Source: Tubiluchus corallicola
Lineage: Eukaryota; Priapulida; Priapulimorpha; Priapulimorphida; Tubiluchidae
Assembly: GCA_030141605.1 (NCBI GenBank)
Contig: JAQGDQ010000190.1
Coordinates: forward strand, 126,001 to 186,000
Reading direction: 5' to 3'
DNA: 60,000 nt
Shown here: piece by piece, positions 13,701-22,700 of the stretch
How the letters are laid out: every line of letters starts with the position of its first letter
Numbering within the stretch: position 1 is the stretch's first letter
The notes under the pieces: generated by a model
The model's database searches: none
What the model was told of the DNA's origin: nothing
Seen by the model: only the letters and a program-made list of their open reading frames with translations
Made by a program: the position numbers and the translations under genes

Positions 13701-16700
13701 GTAGGTTCAAAATTTGTAAGAAAAATATTTCTCAGCCAATCACATGATCTAATTTACAGCCAGTCAGGTCAATTAGTAAATATATGCTGTTATCATATAC
13801 AAAAGGTTGAAAAAGGTTTAATTTTACTACTTACAAATTAGTCAAACCTCTTTATACCATCTATTTTTGGATGGAAGAAAAGTTTTCATTAAGCAAGTTT
13901 AATGTTATAACGAGATGCATTAAAACATACATGTCTAAGCAAATATAGACATTTTATTTTGTCAAAAACCTGAACATAAGCAAGTTTGGCACTACAAAAG
14001 AAAGAGGTGCAGGCTGCTTGCAGAATATTATGTACATGGTGAACTAGCAAGCATAATATTAACTGGTGAAATCTAAAACAGACTTCTGAATTAGATTGGT
14101 GCTTAAAATTTGCAATATGAATTTTTATTTCCATTTGTACTAATAATGTCATTTTAGTAGGGCTTAAAAATTACAACAAATTTAAATAACAGTGCAATGG
14201 AGTAAAATATCTGATAATTCTGGTGCTCAAGGTACTATGAGTCTATGATGTTCCATCTCCATATCTATATAGACACATATTTGATTATTTTGATGCATAG
14301 TTTATTTTGATATCTTAGTACACGTTTTTGTAATTATAATTTTATGTATCATGTATCAAAATTATATGCATTTTGATACATGATTATTATTGATATTATT
14401 ATTACTTATGCACTGTTTTCCTCAAGTTAAATAAGTCTCGGACAAAGCTGCAACTAGTGTCACATAATCAACCATACTAACTAATGTTGCATAAATAGGG
14501 GCGGCTGCAAGGTGACCTCTTGGTTTTTCGCTACCCTGTCTCAATTGTCATAGCAATATTATTCTCATATAAATATTGTATATTGTTATATAGTGTAAAA
14601 AGAGACGAATAAATAGAATTGAATTGAAAAAACATTAAATTACGTTATAATGAGGTTTGACTGTATAAAATGCTGGTTTTCTAGACTTGTATTCATATAT
14701 AATATATATATTTAAATGCAACCTCTTACGTTTTGTTTGAGTGCTGCATATAAATGGTAATGCATGTAAAACAAATGACAAAGCGTGTTTTTATACTCAC
14801 GACAACCATCAAGTTCGTCAGAACCATCTAAGCAGTCGGGTGTTCTATCGCATACCCACGGATGCCTAATGCAACTCTTTTTGTCGTGGCATTGAAACTC
14901 TAGAGGGCCACATGAAATCTGCCTGTAGTCACCTAGCCAAAACAATCACTTTATCTAAAGTAATCTATTTATTTAATGAATTTCTACAATATTGCAGAGC
15001 ATTATCTTTTAGTTAAACTTCTAATTTTATAGTTCTTTTTAATAGTTACAACCACCTGGCACAAAACACATTAAACTGTTAAAACGTTAAGTTAAAGTTT
15101 TAATTTAACACATTAATTAAAGGGACCTTCGCTAAGAATTAAGAAATAACTTATGCTATACGTAATTACAATGCACGTAATACACATTTCACATCATTGT
15201 TAAGAAGGGCAATATTTGACCTTGAACCTTGACCCTTGAGTTGAACATACCCCAGCACCAAAACAATTCATTCATTCCGAAATGTGAATTTTGATTCTCA
15301 CATCCTCAACTTCAAATGCTAATCAGCTTGTACGGGGCAAAAAAGGAATATATTAAATAGCTGTATACCCAATTTATAGTATTACATTAATTTTATTAAA
15401 TAGCATGTAATTACAAAAGGCTTACCACAATCTTTTTCATCTGAATGGTCAGTGCATTGACTCACGCCGTCACAGTACCATCGTCCAGGTATGCAGCGCC
15501 CATCTGCACACTTGAACCAACCCAACTGGCTACTGCATACTTCAGTGTCACTTAAATTGCCTGGGATAACATTAAAAACATTTTACTCCATTTTTGTGAA
15601 AATATAAAATTATTAGTATTATTAAATTTGATTATTATAGGCTTTAACAGCTATCAAAAAACAAGCCATCAGTAAAAATATTATTATTTTGTAATTTCTA
15701 CAAAACTACTTTATTAATATTATTACTGTATGCGCTTACTTTCTAAGAGACGAGTTAGGGCAGGACACATAAATTACCTTTAAAACAAAACTCACTTTTC
15801 TGTGATATATCACGCTAAACACGTACAGCCATCTATTGGAAGAACAACATAAACTTGTGGAGATAAATATCTTTTTATCACCATTCATTAGCAGTTAAAA
15901 TCTTTAGTACTACTGCAATCAGTTTTAGCCCAAAAAAGCGTGCAGTAATTAACGAAGCACAGCAAAACAATTAAAAACGAAATCCAAACATTCGACCTAC
16001 GTGAAAGGATCTTTAATTTAATTTTATTTGTTCAGTTGAATTTCAGAGTGAGCGTGCGTTAATTATTCATGTTAAACCATGTAAAAAATGAATTCAATTA
16101 ACTACGCTACTCGATTTTATATTAGTTTAACTAGGTCGCGATCTTTCTGGAATTTACTTATAACAAGTTTACATGAAAATACAACAAAATCTGAAACAGA
16201 TATTAGACAAGTTTGGATTTGGAAATGGTTTCCTGCTCACGAATCAGGTAACACCACTTCTTATCATGAAATCACTTCGGCTGACAAACTGTTTAACGTT
16301 AATCGCGCAGGTGAATAAATGCTAATGCACAATCCAGTAGACAGAAATTAGAAATTCTCGCAGCAACGGAAATAAAGAACGTTTAAAAGTATTGTAGTCA
16401 GATTACAATCCTATCTTAGATTTCGATAATTTCATTTTCGCAACACTTACATATAATTATAAGAACATCATACAACAGTAACATAAATAACAATTGTTTC
16501 TCAGTAGTTTTAACGCCTACATCACACAATACAAAAACTCCACACAAAGAAAATTTAAGAGTTCAGGGTCAGTTTGTTAACAGTTGTAATCCTAATTCCA
16601 CGTGCTGTATGCCCCAAAACGTTCATGTCAAATAAAAATAAATTTTATCTCTATCATAAATTTGATATGGTACTGCGATATGAATCTATTACCTAGTTAA

Positions 16701-16855
16701 GATTTAAACTTTTTCCTATCTAAGTCGAAATACTCACAACAATGGGATTAATTAAAGCAAGTAACAGAAGATATCTTACCATGTTCATGAGCTGGCACTA
16801 TTGCTGAACAGAACTCAAATAACACAAACCAAAATAGAATTTGAAAGGCAATCAT
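840..16855 (-). CDS. LRP1/LRP2-like giant LDL-receptor-related protein, 5' part (20 exons, 3' end outside window)
   Basis: Large endocytic receptor of the LDL-receptor family, predicted type I cell-surface protein binding many extracellular ligands. Exons, 5' to 3' on the minus strand: 16855-16780, 15560-15426, 14932-14801, 13304-13167, 12724-12590, 12385-12269, 11926-11795, 10352-10128, 9718-9547, 9326-9122, 8395-8080, 7743-7530, 7049-6855, 6729-6463, 6041-5872, 5702-5574, 5344-5207, 4957-3454, 1796-1594, 962-840. All join in frame with GT-AG borders, giving about 1,575 residues. Domain order is signal peptide, 4 LDLa, 2 EGF, YWTD propeller, EGF, YWTD propeller, EGF, 6 LDLa, 2 EGF, YWTD propeller, EGF. 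This resembles LRP1 (short first LDLa cluster, two EGF, propeller-EGF twice, second cluster) more than LRP4 or LRP5/6. The last exon ends in a donor (GTAAG), so further repeats, the membrane helix and the tail lie below base 1. LRP1 versus LRP2 identity is not settled. Confidence 0.93.
1848..1910 (+). mobile_element. short pogo-like terminal remnant
   Basis: The string TCTCTTTATACCA and the following GG-AAAAAAGTT pattern match the left end of the larger element at 13839-14665, which begins GTCAAACCTCTTTATACCAT. It sits 50 bases upstream of an LRP exon on the gene's strand. No matching right end was found. Confidence 0.4.
2594..2637. repeat. short tandem repeat, about 20-bp unit
   Basis: Two near-identical copies of GGTGAATAAGTTAATAATGC in a row within an LRP intron, differing at one or two bases. 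Confidence 0.6.
3454..4957 (-). CDS. LRP exon 18: 1.5-kb exon with five LDLa, two EGF and most of a propeller
   Basis: This exon is 1,504 bp (about 501 codons) where all other exons of this gene are 76-316 bp. It encodes LDLa repeats ending [35 protein letters not shown] and DGSDEGGQC, then an EGF ([12 protein letters not shown]), a calcium-binding EGF ([12 protein letters not shown]), then propeller blades [35 protein letters not shown] and [12 protein letters not shown]. It enters in phase 1 and leaves in phase 2. The lack of introns between repeats that are single-exon elsewhere in the gene suggests intron loss or a cDNA-templated event. Confidence 0.93.
5207..5344 (-). CDS. LRP exon 17: LDLa repeat with very short first loop
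   Basis: This 138-bp exon encodes one LDLa module with six cysteines and the DGSDELC calcium motif. The first two cysteines are separated by only two residues (CHYC), where this family usually has six to eight including a buried aromatic. It opens the second LDLa cluster and is continuous in phase with the EGF exon before it and the large exon after it. Confidence 0.88.
5574..7743 (-). CDS. LRP exons 12-16: second propeller and EGF
   Basis: Exons 7743-7530, 7049-6855, 6729-6463, 6041-5872 and 5702-5574 encode a second, more diverged propeller. Motifs: [59 protein letters not shown] and [13 protein letters not shown], then the [17 protein letters not shown]. Most blades have lost the exact YWTD tetrad but keep position and spacing. 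The donor at 6854 (GG|GTTAGT), rather than the GT three bases further on, is needed to join HPTEG to LMWVG in frame. Confidence 0.9.
8080..10352 (-). CDS. LRP exons 8-11: first YWTD beta-propeller and closing EGF
   Basis: Exons 10352-10128, 9718-9547, 9326-9122 and 8395-8080 encode the first six-bladed LDLR class B propeller. Blade motifs include [52 protein letters not shown] and [13 protein letters not shown]. The last exon ends in an EGF module ([16 protein letters not shown] onward). In LDLR such propellers drive acid-dependent ligand release in endosomes; the same role is inferred here. Blade 2 has LYLVD in place of YWTD. Confidence 0.93.
9830..9990 (+). mobile_element. probable LINE/SINE 3' end with GAATT-type tail
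   Basis: The stretch ends AATAAAACATGAATTGAATTGAA, a polyadenylation-like hexamer followed by a short repeat tail typical of non-LTR retroelement 3' ends. The same GAATTGAATTG tail recurs at 14620-14632. No coding part is visible. Confidence 0.4.
10935..11240 (+). mobile_element. LINE remnant: C-terminal end of a reverse-transcriptase polyprotein and 3' UTR
   Basis: The plus strand reads [20 protein letters not shown] followed by KKFKSILKT then a stop and FYKEAFLI. This is the APKLWNNLP...FK-LK end found in Jockey/CR1/L2-type non-LTR elements. It is followed by about 200 bases of AT-rich tail ending near AATAAATTAAGG. It lies in the LRP intron 10353-11794, whose remainder shows nothing else. 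Confidence 0.75.
11795..12385 (-). CDS. LRP exons 6-7: EGF and calcium-binding EGF
   Basis: Exon 12385-12269 encodes a six-cysteine EGF module ([14 protein letters not shown] onward). Exon 11926-11795 encodes a calcium-binding EGF starting [13 protein letters not shown] with the aromatic-hydroxylation-type core [10 protein letters not shown]. Both are phase 1-1. The intron between them (11927-12268) carries the hAT-like MITE. Confidence 0.92.
11983..12188. mobile_element. hAT-like MITE with CAGGG...CCCTG ends
   Basis: The left end CAGGGCCGGCCTTAAG and the reverse complement of the right end, CAGGGTCGGCCTTAGG, form terminal inverted repeats. Inside, CCGCCTAGGGCCTC is mirrored by GCCTAGGGCCTCC. 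The 206-bp length and CAGGG ends fit non-autonomous hAT elements. The flanks share only an imperfect AGTTAG, so the expected 8-bp duplication is eroded or the ends are misjudged by a base or two. Confidence 0.75.
12590..15560 (-). CDS. LRP exons 2-5: four single-exon LDLa repeats
   Basis: Exons 15560-15426, 14932-14801, 13304-13167 and 12724-12590 each encode one LDL-receptor class A repeat and are all phase 1 to phase 1, the shuffling-type exon seen across this family. Each has six cysteines and the calcium-binding acidic end: [25 protein letters not shown] and DKSDEGGLC. These modules bind ligand. The first vertebrate LRP1 cluster has two repeats, LRP2 has seven; four here is intermediate. 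Confidence 0.93.
13839..14665. mobile_element. pogo/Tigger-like element with AGTCAAACCTC ends
   Basis: The left end reads TAGTCAAACCTCTTTATA and the right end, reversed, reads TACAGTCAAACCTCATTATA. These are classic pogo-superfamily termini with TA at both borders. The 827-bp body has no transposase frame and contains a LINE-like 3' end near its right border. It lies in the LRP intron 13305-14800. Confidence 0.65.
14500..14634 (+). mobile_element. LINE/SINE-like 3' end nested in the pogo-like element
   Basis: A moderately GC-rich stretch (GGGGCGGCTGCAAGGTGACC onward) passes into AT-rich sequence and ends AATAAATAGAATTGAATTG. The same type of tail is seen at 9972-9985, so both probably come from one retroelement family. 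Confidence 0.45.
16780..16855 (-). CDS. LRP exon 1: start codon and signal peptide
   Basis: The ATG at 16855 opens [18 protein letters not shown], an uncharged hydrophobic stretch ending in small residues, as expected for a cleavable signal peptide. The 76-bp coding part ends in phase 1 at a GTAAG donor and joins the first LDLa exon in frame. No earlier in-frame start was needed. Confidence 0.85.
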
Positions 16856-16983
16856 CGCCGTTAACTAACAAATTACCACAAATAATAGATCTCGTTTAAA
16901 CAAAATATAATAATCGCGTGAAAAGTTAACAACAAAAGTACATGATGAAGACGGCAAGTGCAACCGCGCGTGACACGTGAACG

Positions 16984-16991
16984 CTATTTAT
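16984..16991 (-). promoter_or_regulatory. possible TATA-like box of the LRP gene
   Basis: On the minus strand this reads ATAAATAG, about 130 bases upstream of the LRP start codon, with a CACGTG E-box immediately downstream near 16975. A start site about 25-30 bases downstream would give a roughly 100-nt leader. This rests on motif and position alone, and AT-rich DNA produces such motifs by chance. Confidence 0.25.
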
Positions 16992-18370
16992 GTGAGTACT
17001 GCAGGTATGCATGAACCTGTACAGAAGCCACAGCGAGACGGTGGCGTATCCATGACAAGGGAAGGGGCAAGTATAACACTCGATAACAAGTTGTAGTAAA
17101 AAAATCAGCTTAGACAGTTACAGAACTAATTGTTTATCATCAGCAGGAAATTCTGGAAAATTTCGCGCACGCATAACAGAAGATAATTATTAATCCCCAA
17201 TGAACATTTTCAGCCGTGAATGAACTTGCTTAAACGAACCCCACTAAATTAAGTGAATAATTTCTATTTATTATGACCCGTGGAGACTATTTGTCCAAGT
17301 TGGCTTTTTACGCATTCCTTCACGCATTGCGCAACCAGAAACTGTACATGGTTGAGAAGGAGTTCAAGTTTTTACAGCTATCAATTTAAAATTTAGATAA
17401 AATCATCTTTTTATGAGTGACATAAATTATTGCTATCGATGTAAAGCGTCATGAAGATATGTACCATGAACGTAAATCACAACTCTAAGACAAGGAGTAG
17501 TGGATAAGTTAAGATCATAAATTCATTGTGTGAATAGACCACGAGGCGCAAAGTGTATGAATTTACACGTTTTTTTTACATGTAACATCCACGTATCCTG
17601 TTGCCTCTCTACAAATTAAGTCAAGTAGATGCAATTGTTACAACTCGATAAAGCAAGAGCCATTAAACCTTTTTTAAAGTTCCAGGATATATTCATCCCC
17701 TTGCAGTCTCCATGTTCCTCTATTCCACCAGATTTTTAATTATCGCATAATGAATTTCTGAACGTTATCTTTTTACACACGTAATTTCGAAAATAATCAT
17801 TTGCAACACGAAACTTCAATTTGAGTTTTAATGTCCGCTTTGGTTTTCATACAAAGAAACAAATGTGGGTCTTGGTTTCAAAACCTGGTAGAGTTAAGAC
17901 TTTCCAATCCAGTATTGCTTTCATGCATTTAAGTGATTATGTATATTGGTATTTTATTTCACATATACACAGCCTATATCTTTCCCGTTTTTCCCCTGAC
18001 TGAAGTTCCTCATCTGACAAAATTTCCTCCCTTAAAAAATTCCTAACCTAATAACCAATTGCCTCTCACGAAAAGGACTAAATATGTAACCTGAACTAAA
18101 CGTATCGCTTCTTCAAGAAACTATCAAAAAATGACATCAAACATTCATTACGACTTTGTGATATAGTATGTAAAATTGTATAACAGATTTGACTACAAAT
18201 GGTGAATACAAATTCACTGGTTCATATAATAACTGTATCATATAATATACTTTATATGTGGATTATGATTATGACATATGCAATATTCATACATGCCCTT
18301 CAATATAATTGTTGAAACTTAACATTGCCTGTGCCACTACCCCAAGCGTGTGCCATGCAGTTTTGTGACT

Positions 18371-19100
18371 ATAGTGTTCCCTCGCTACTTCGCAGTTCGT
18401 TTATCGCAGACTTGCTGTTTCGCGTGTTTTCAAAAATATTAATGGAAAATATTTATCGCGGTATTTTCGTGGGTTTTTGTGGTATTCCGTCTAAAGTATT
18501 TTTGCACATGCGTAGTACGTATTGTACAGTAATGTATAGATTTGATGAATTTTGTATAAAAAAATCACAAAATGTATAAAAATATATTAAAAATATTAAT
18601 TCTAACATTAAAAGAATATTATAAATCCTAAAAAAATTACCATTTACAGTATGTATGTATTTATTCGCCTACACCTTTAGTTATGTCTAATGCCGAAGAT
18701 ACTGCACCACCCGATGAAGTGGTGCCTTTAGAAGAGCATTAATGCTCTTCTTGGCATTCATCTCATCTTCATCTCCATCGTCATCACTACTGCACAGCTA
18801 ATTCATCATCATCATTCTAGCTATAGGACGTATCTTCAACGGTGAGTACCCATATCAAATTTTTAAAATTACGTATCTAGGTTTAAGAGTTTAAAACATT
18901 TTTATGAACATTTAAGTAAAGTTTTTTAAAAGGTGCATGCACAGTATGGGAAAAGTTATTAAGGGAATGGGAAAGGGTTACATATAAGAGTGTGGGGGGA
19001 GGGTTTATAAAGACTTAAAATAATGTATAACTACTAAAATAAGTATAGCGTTCCTACTTCGCGGAAATTCACTTATCGCGGGTGGGCCTGGAACCCTAAC
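18371..19100 (+). mobile_element. Tigger/pogo-like MITE, 3' end truncated
   Basis: It begins TAGTGTTCCCTCGCTACTTC, with internal TTTATCGCAG and TTTCGCGTGTTTTC, and near its right side reads TTCACTTATCGCGGGTGGGC followed by CTGGAACCCTAAC. These are hallmarks of Tigger-type elements. The expected final segment after AACCC is missing, so the right end is incomplete. It contains no intact transposase. Confidence 0.7.
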
Positions 19101-19687
19101 ATGAACTAAACTGGATGCTTTGTATTTAGTGATCTTATTTATTATAAAATGAGAAATCAACAAATGTAATTAACAAAAGTGTTAGACTGCAAGCTAAGAC
19201 CTTAGTGATACTACAGTATTAGTTAGTAAATAGTCCTGACAGAACTTTAGATTTTTCACTATTTAATAGTCTTGTAATTCTCATTTTAGTAGTTTCTCGT
19301 GACCTGTGGTTATTTTGTAAACAGCCTGGTGCAATGCAAGATATTTGTTAGTATCAACAAGTAATAACAATGGACACTCGTTTGACTTTGGTAATTGTTA
19401 CAACAGTTTTATTTTTGTCTATAAATCTGGAAATTTCAGGAGCTTTGCATAAAGTTTTCTTGATAATGTATCAAAAAGTGGACTAGTCAGCTGTACCTTG
19501 ATACCACTCTCAATACACCACAAACTGGTGGAATTACACATCACGTTTTCTATTTAAAAAAAGAATTGGGAAAGCAAAATATATGCATAATACACTGGTT
19601 GCAAGGTTTCTGAGTGATAATAGAATTTGAAAAAATGTTCTTTTCAAACTAGACATCCATATGAAAGTCCATCCAAATGTCATCTCT

Positions 19688-19760
19688 TGATCATTACCGC
19701 CATCATGATATCTCATCGCCGCCCTCATCATCATTATCATCATCATCATTACTGCTTGAT
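19688..19760. repeat. ATC/GAT trinucleotide-rich repeat
   Basis: Imperfect CATCAT/TCATCA runs. On the minus strand this is a GATGAT repeat starting about 20 bases past the XAB2 stop codon, close to the GAT codons of the acidic C-terminus. Confidence 0.75.
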
Positions 19761-19779
19761 ACATCAAAAGGATTGATAT

Positions 19780-22700
19780 TTAATCACCATCATCGTCAGC
19801 CTTGTCGCTATGCAACCCACCAAACACAGCCTGTGGTACTGACTGAGTTTCTACACCTATTTCTGTAAAAAAAAATAATGTCCAAACCTGAATGTTTAAA
19901 TGATCAAACTTAAAAAATTATACTACATGATTGTATAACAAAATATTACAGCATATGAAATTTTGGCTAAAGTTTACAAGTCCTCACACACAAGAAATTA
20001 GTTTGTGAAGAGGCTTAGGGTCGGGGATAAGGTTAGGGGCAGGGTTATGTTAGGGTCAAGTTTAAGGTTTTAAACTGTGTGGGGAATCATAAATTCCTTC
20101 TGAAATTTTTTATGTAAACTTTCTGCATATCAGTCAGTAGACAAAACTGAAAGCTGGTTAGTATAATAAACTGTCAAACACATCAAAATTCTTGATTTCA
20201 TATAAAGCCGTTGTCAAAAATGCCGAGCAGTTGAAGACGCGAGGGTCAAAAAATCAGCGACAAAATTAGTCTCATCGGTACAACTCATTTGCTTAAGCAC
20301 AACAGCATGCATCTAAGATGCTTTGAATCAAGTATTCAAATACAATTGCCTGCCCGGATGCTTAACAAGTATTTCAGGCAGCAAGAAACTCACCTTCTAT
20401 TTGTGCTTCATCATCACTCTCAAACTCATCATCCAGTTGAATTTCATCAGGGTTTGTGCTTTCCTGCACCAACTCCGATAACCTCTTATCCTCTGATTTC
20501 TCACCTCTAAAACAATACAAAAGCAGCTCCTTAAAAATTTTCAGCAGAACTGATAAATAATTCTCGTTCCATTCTTCGAGTTTACGGCATCTATTTGCTT
20601 TAATAACAAGGCAAGCATGCTTTAATAACAAATTACCCATTAATTGTTATCATTAAATTGACTAGAACCTTGAATCAAGAGTAACGATTACGTAAAAGCT
20701 CTCATGTGTGCCGAGAATGTAACATGAGAAAAGTAATTTCACATTGTGAGCTTGTACAGTAACAAAAATGCCAGTAATAAACAAAATATTAAAAGCAATT
20801 CAGACAGATTACTCATTAACAGGCTACCTCACAAAGAGAATTCCTTTTTCTGGTTTATGAGGTTCTTTGATAGATTCGGCAGCCAAAACAGCAGCTTTCT
20901 GTTCCAGTACTCTCATGTCATTGACATCATGTACTGTGTCTCCAATTGACAAATCAGCAACTAGAATATAGCAAAGCAATATGGTAGCAGATATTAAATG
21001 AATCTGTAATACATGCAGACTAATAGATATTACGAAATAGTTTACTTTTTCTCATGAATTTTTCTATATGAGACTCTTTTTTTCATGCTTATTTTTTCAT
21101 ACTCTCAGTTTTAAACTTTACTCGCTAACTTTGTTCAAATTCCCCTTTTAATAAGACCCCATTTGAAACTACTACATGTAATAATCCTAATTACTGAATA
21201 ATTGCATTGTTTTGTTTAGATTTAGGTATTTAACGTTATTATTTTTTGTTTTCAGTTCTTTGTTGATAATTTGTATCATTTGTACTATTTTTATTTATTT
21301 TTTCTTATTCATTTTTGTTTTTGTTATCTGCAGCATCACCTTTAATTTTTAATATACTAATCTATCTATTGGAAAGGGCAGGAGACTAGATGACCCTATG
21401 GTCCTTCCCTGCCCTGCTCAACATTATAATTACTTAATATTTAACAAACTTTTGCTGCACAACTAATTGGAGAAAATAAATGTTCTATGTCTATGTCATA
21501 CAGACAGTTACAAATGTTTAAGCTACGTCATACAGATAGTTATAAATGTTAAACACATAGACAGCTATACAGCTATGGTATCTGTTGCATGGACAGTGTG
21601 AATCAGTGTACAAAGCTTGTTGCAATATGTTTCTGACTGATGCATTGATAATCTTTGTAACAAGTTTATTGTACCACAAGCGATCATCCAAAAGAAGAAT
21701 GCACAAAAGGGAAAAAGAAAAAGTGGTTTGAAATGTTAATGTGACAGCATGCACTATCACTGAAACACAGTCAACAGACAAAGAAATGCTGAATACTAAA
21801 CAGTGTTTGCAGCTTGTAAATGGGAAGTAATAACCATGAAACTAAAAAGAACGTAATTTCTCGTATCCTTTCTCCTGCAAGTAAACTTTTACTATTGAAC
21901 CGGAGTGGAGCATGTTTTTTACCAGAAGTACAATTCTTATGGACAATTACAATTCCTGAACAATGAAAATTTTTACTTTGCATGTTTTTTTTGCCCTGTT
22001 ATCTTTCCCAGTTCGACCAACTAACCCTTTAACCCTTTATCCCTTAACCCTTTTGCAAATGAATATTTAAACAAAGGCAAGTCTGCATGATGACTAATTT
22101 GCACGATCAACACACACTTTCAGGAAATTGTTGAAATAACAGAATCAATGTAGCCTAAAGACAAGTTTCTCTTTCACTACATTTCATCCAAAGTTTACCT
22201 ACCAGTTGCTTGTGATGCTGCCATCATAGACGAGGTCATGAAATTAACCTGTGTATTGTACGTAGCTTGTACGCTGCGCTTAATTCTCAACATTTCTCTC
22301 ACAGTGTCCTCATTTCCATGTTTCACCTCAAATTCTTTCCATGTTTGCCAGAAAGTTGGCGCAACCTATAATAATGTATCATATAGATAAACAATGACGG
22401 TAAAAGTAGATTATAACAAAAGCAAGTAACTATAGCAGCCAAGTTACAATGTTATTATAAATTAAATGTCAAATGAAATTTGCTGCTAGATAAAGGAAAA
22501 AATTTAATAGTGAAACAGTTTACAACTCAGAGATTTCAATTTTCAATGTCAAAACAGGTCACACGGCAGCTTTAGAGATACAAAAATTGTCAATGATCAA
22601 CAAAGCAACAACGTACTCGAGGGTCACACATTTGAGAGCAGTGAGAGTAGATTGCCCGAGCTCGATCAATTTCACCTAGCTTCCTCTCAAGGTCTGCGAA

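Larger units (their letters stand above)
16856..19779. other. spacer between LRP start and XAB2 stop
   Basis: 2.9 kb with no coding signal. It should hold the LRP promoter (next to 16856), a pogo-like element (18371-19100) and the XAB2 3' UTR with a GAT-type repeat just past its stop. Minus-strand AATAAA is present near 19135, a possible XAB2 polyadenylation signal. Confidence 0.6.

Noticed and set aside
20006-20062. GTTAGGG-rich stretch resembling telomeric repeat
   Set aside because: Units are irregular and short, and lie at an XAB2 intron; no array is present.
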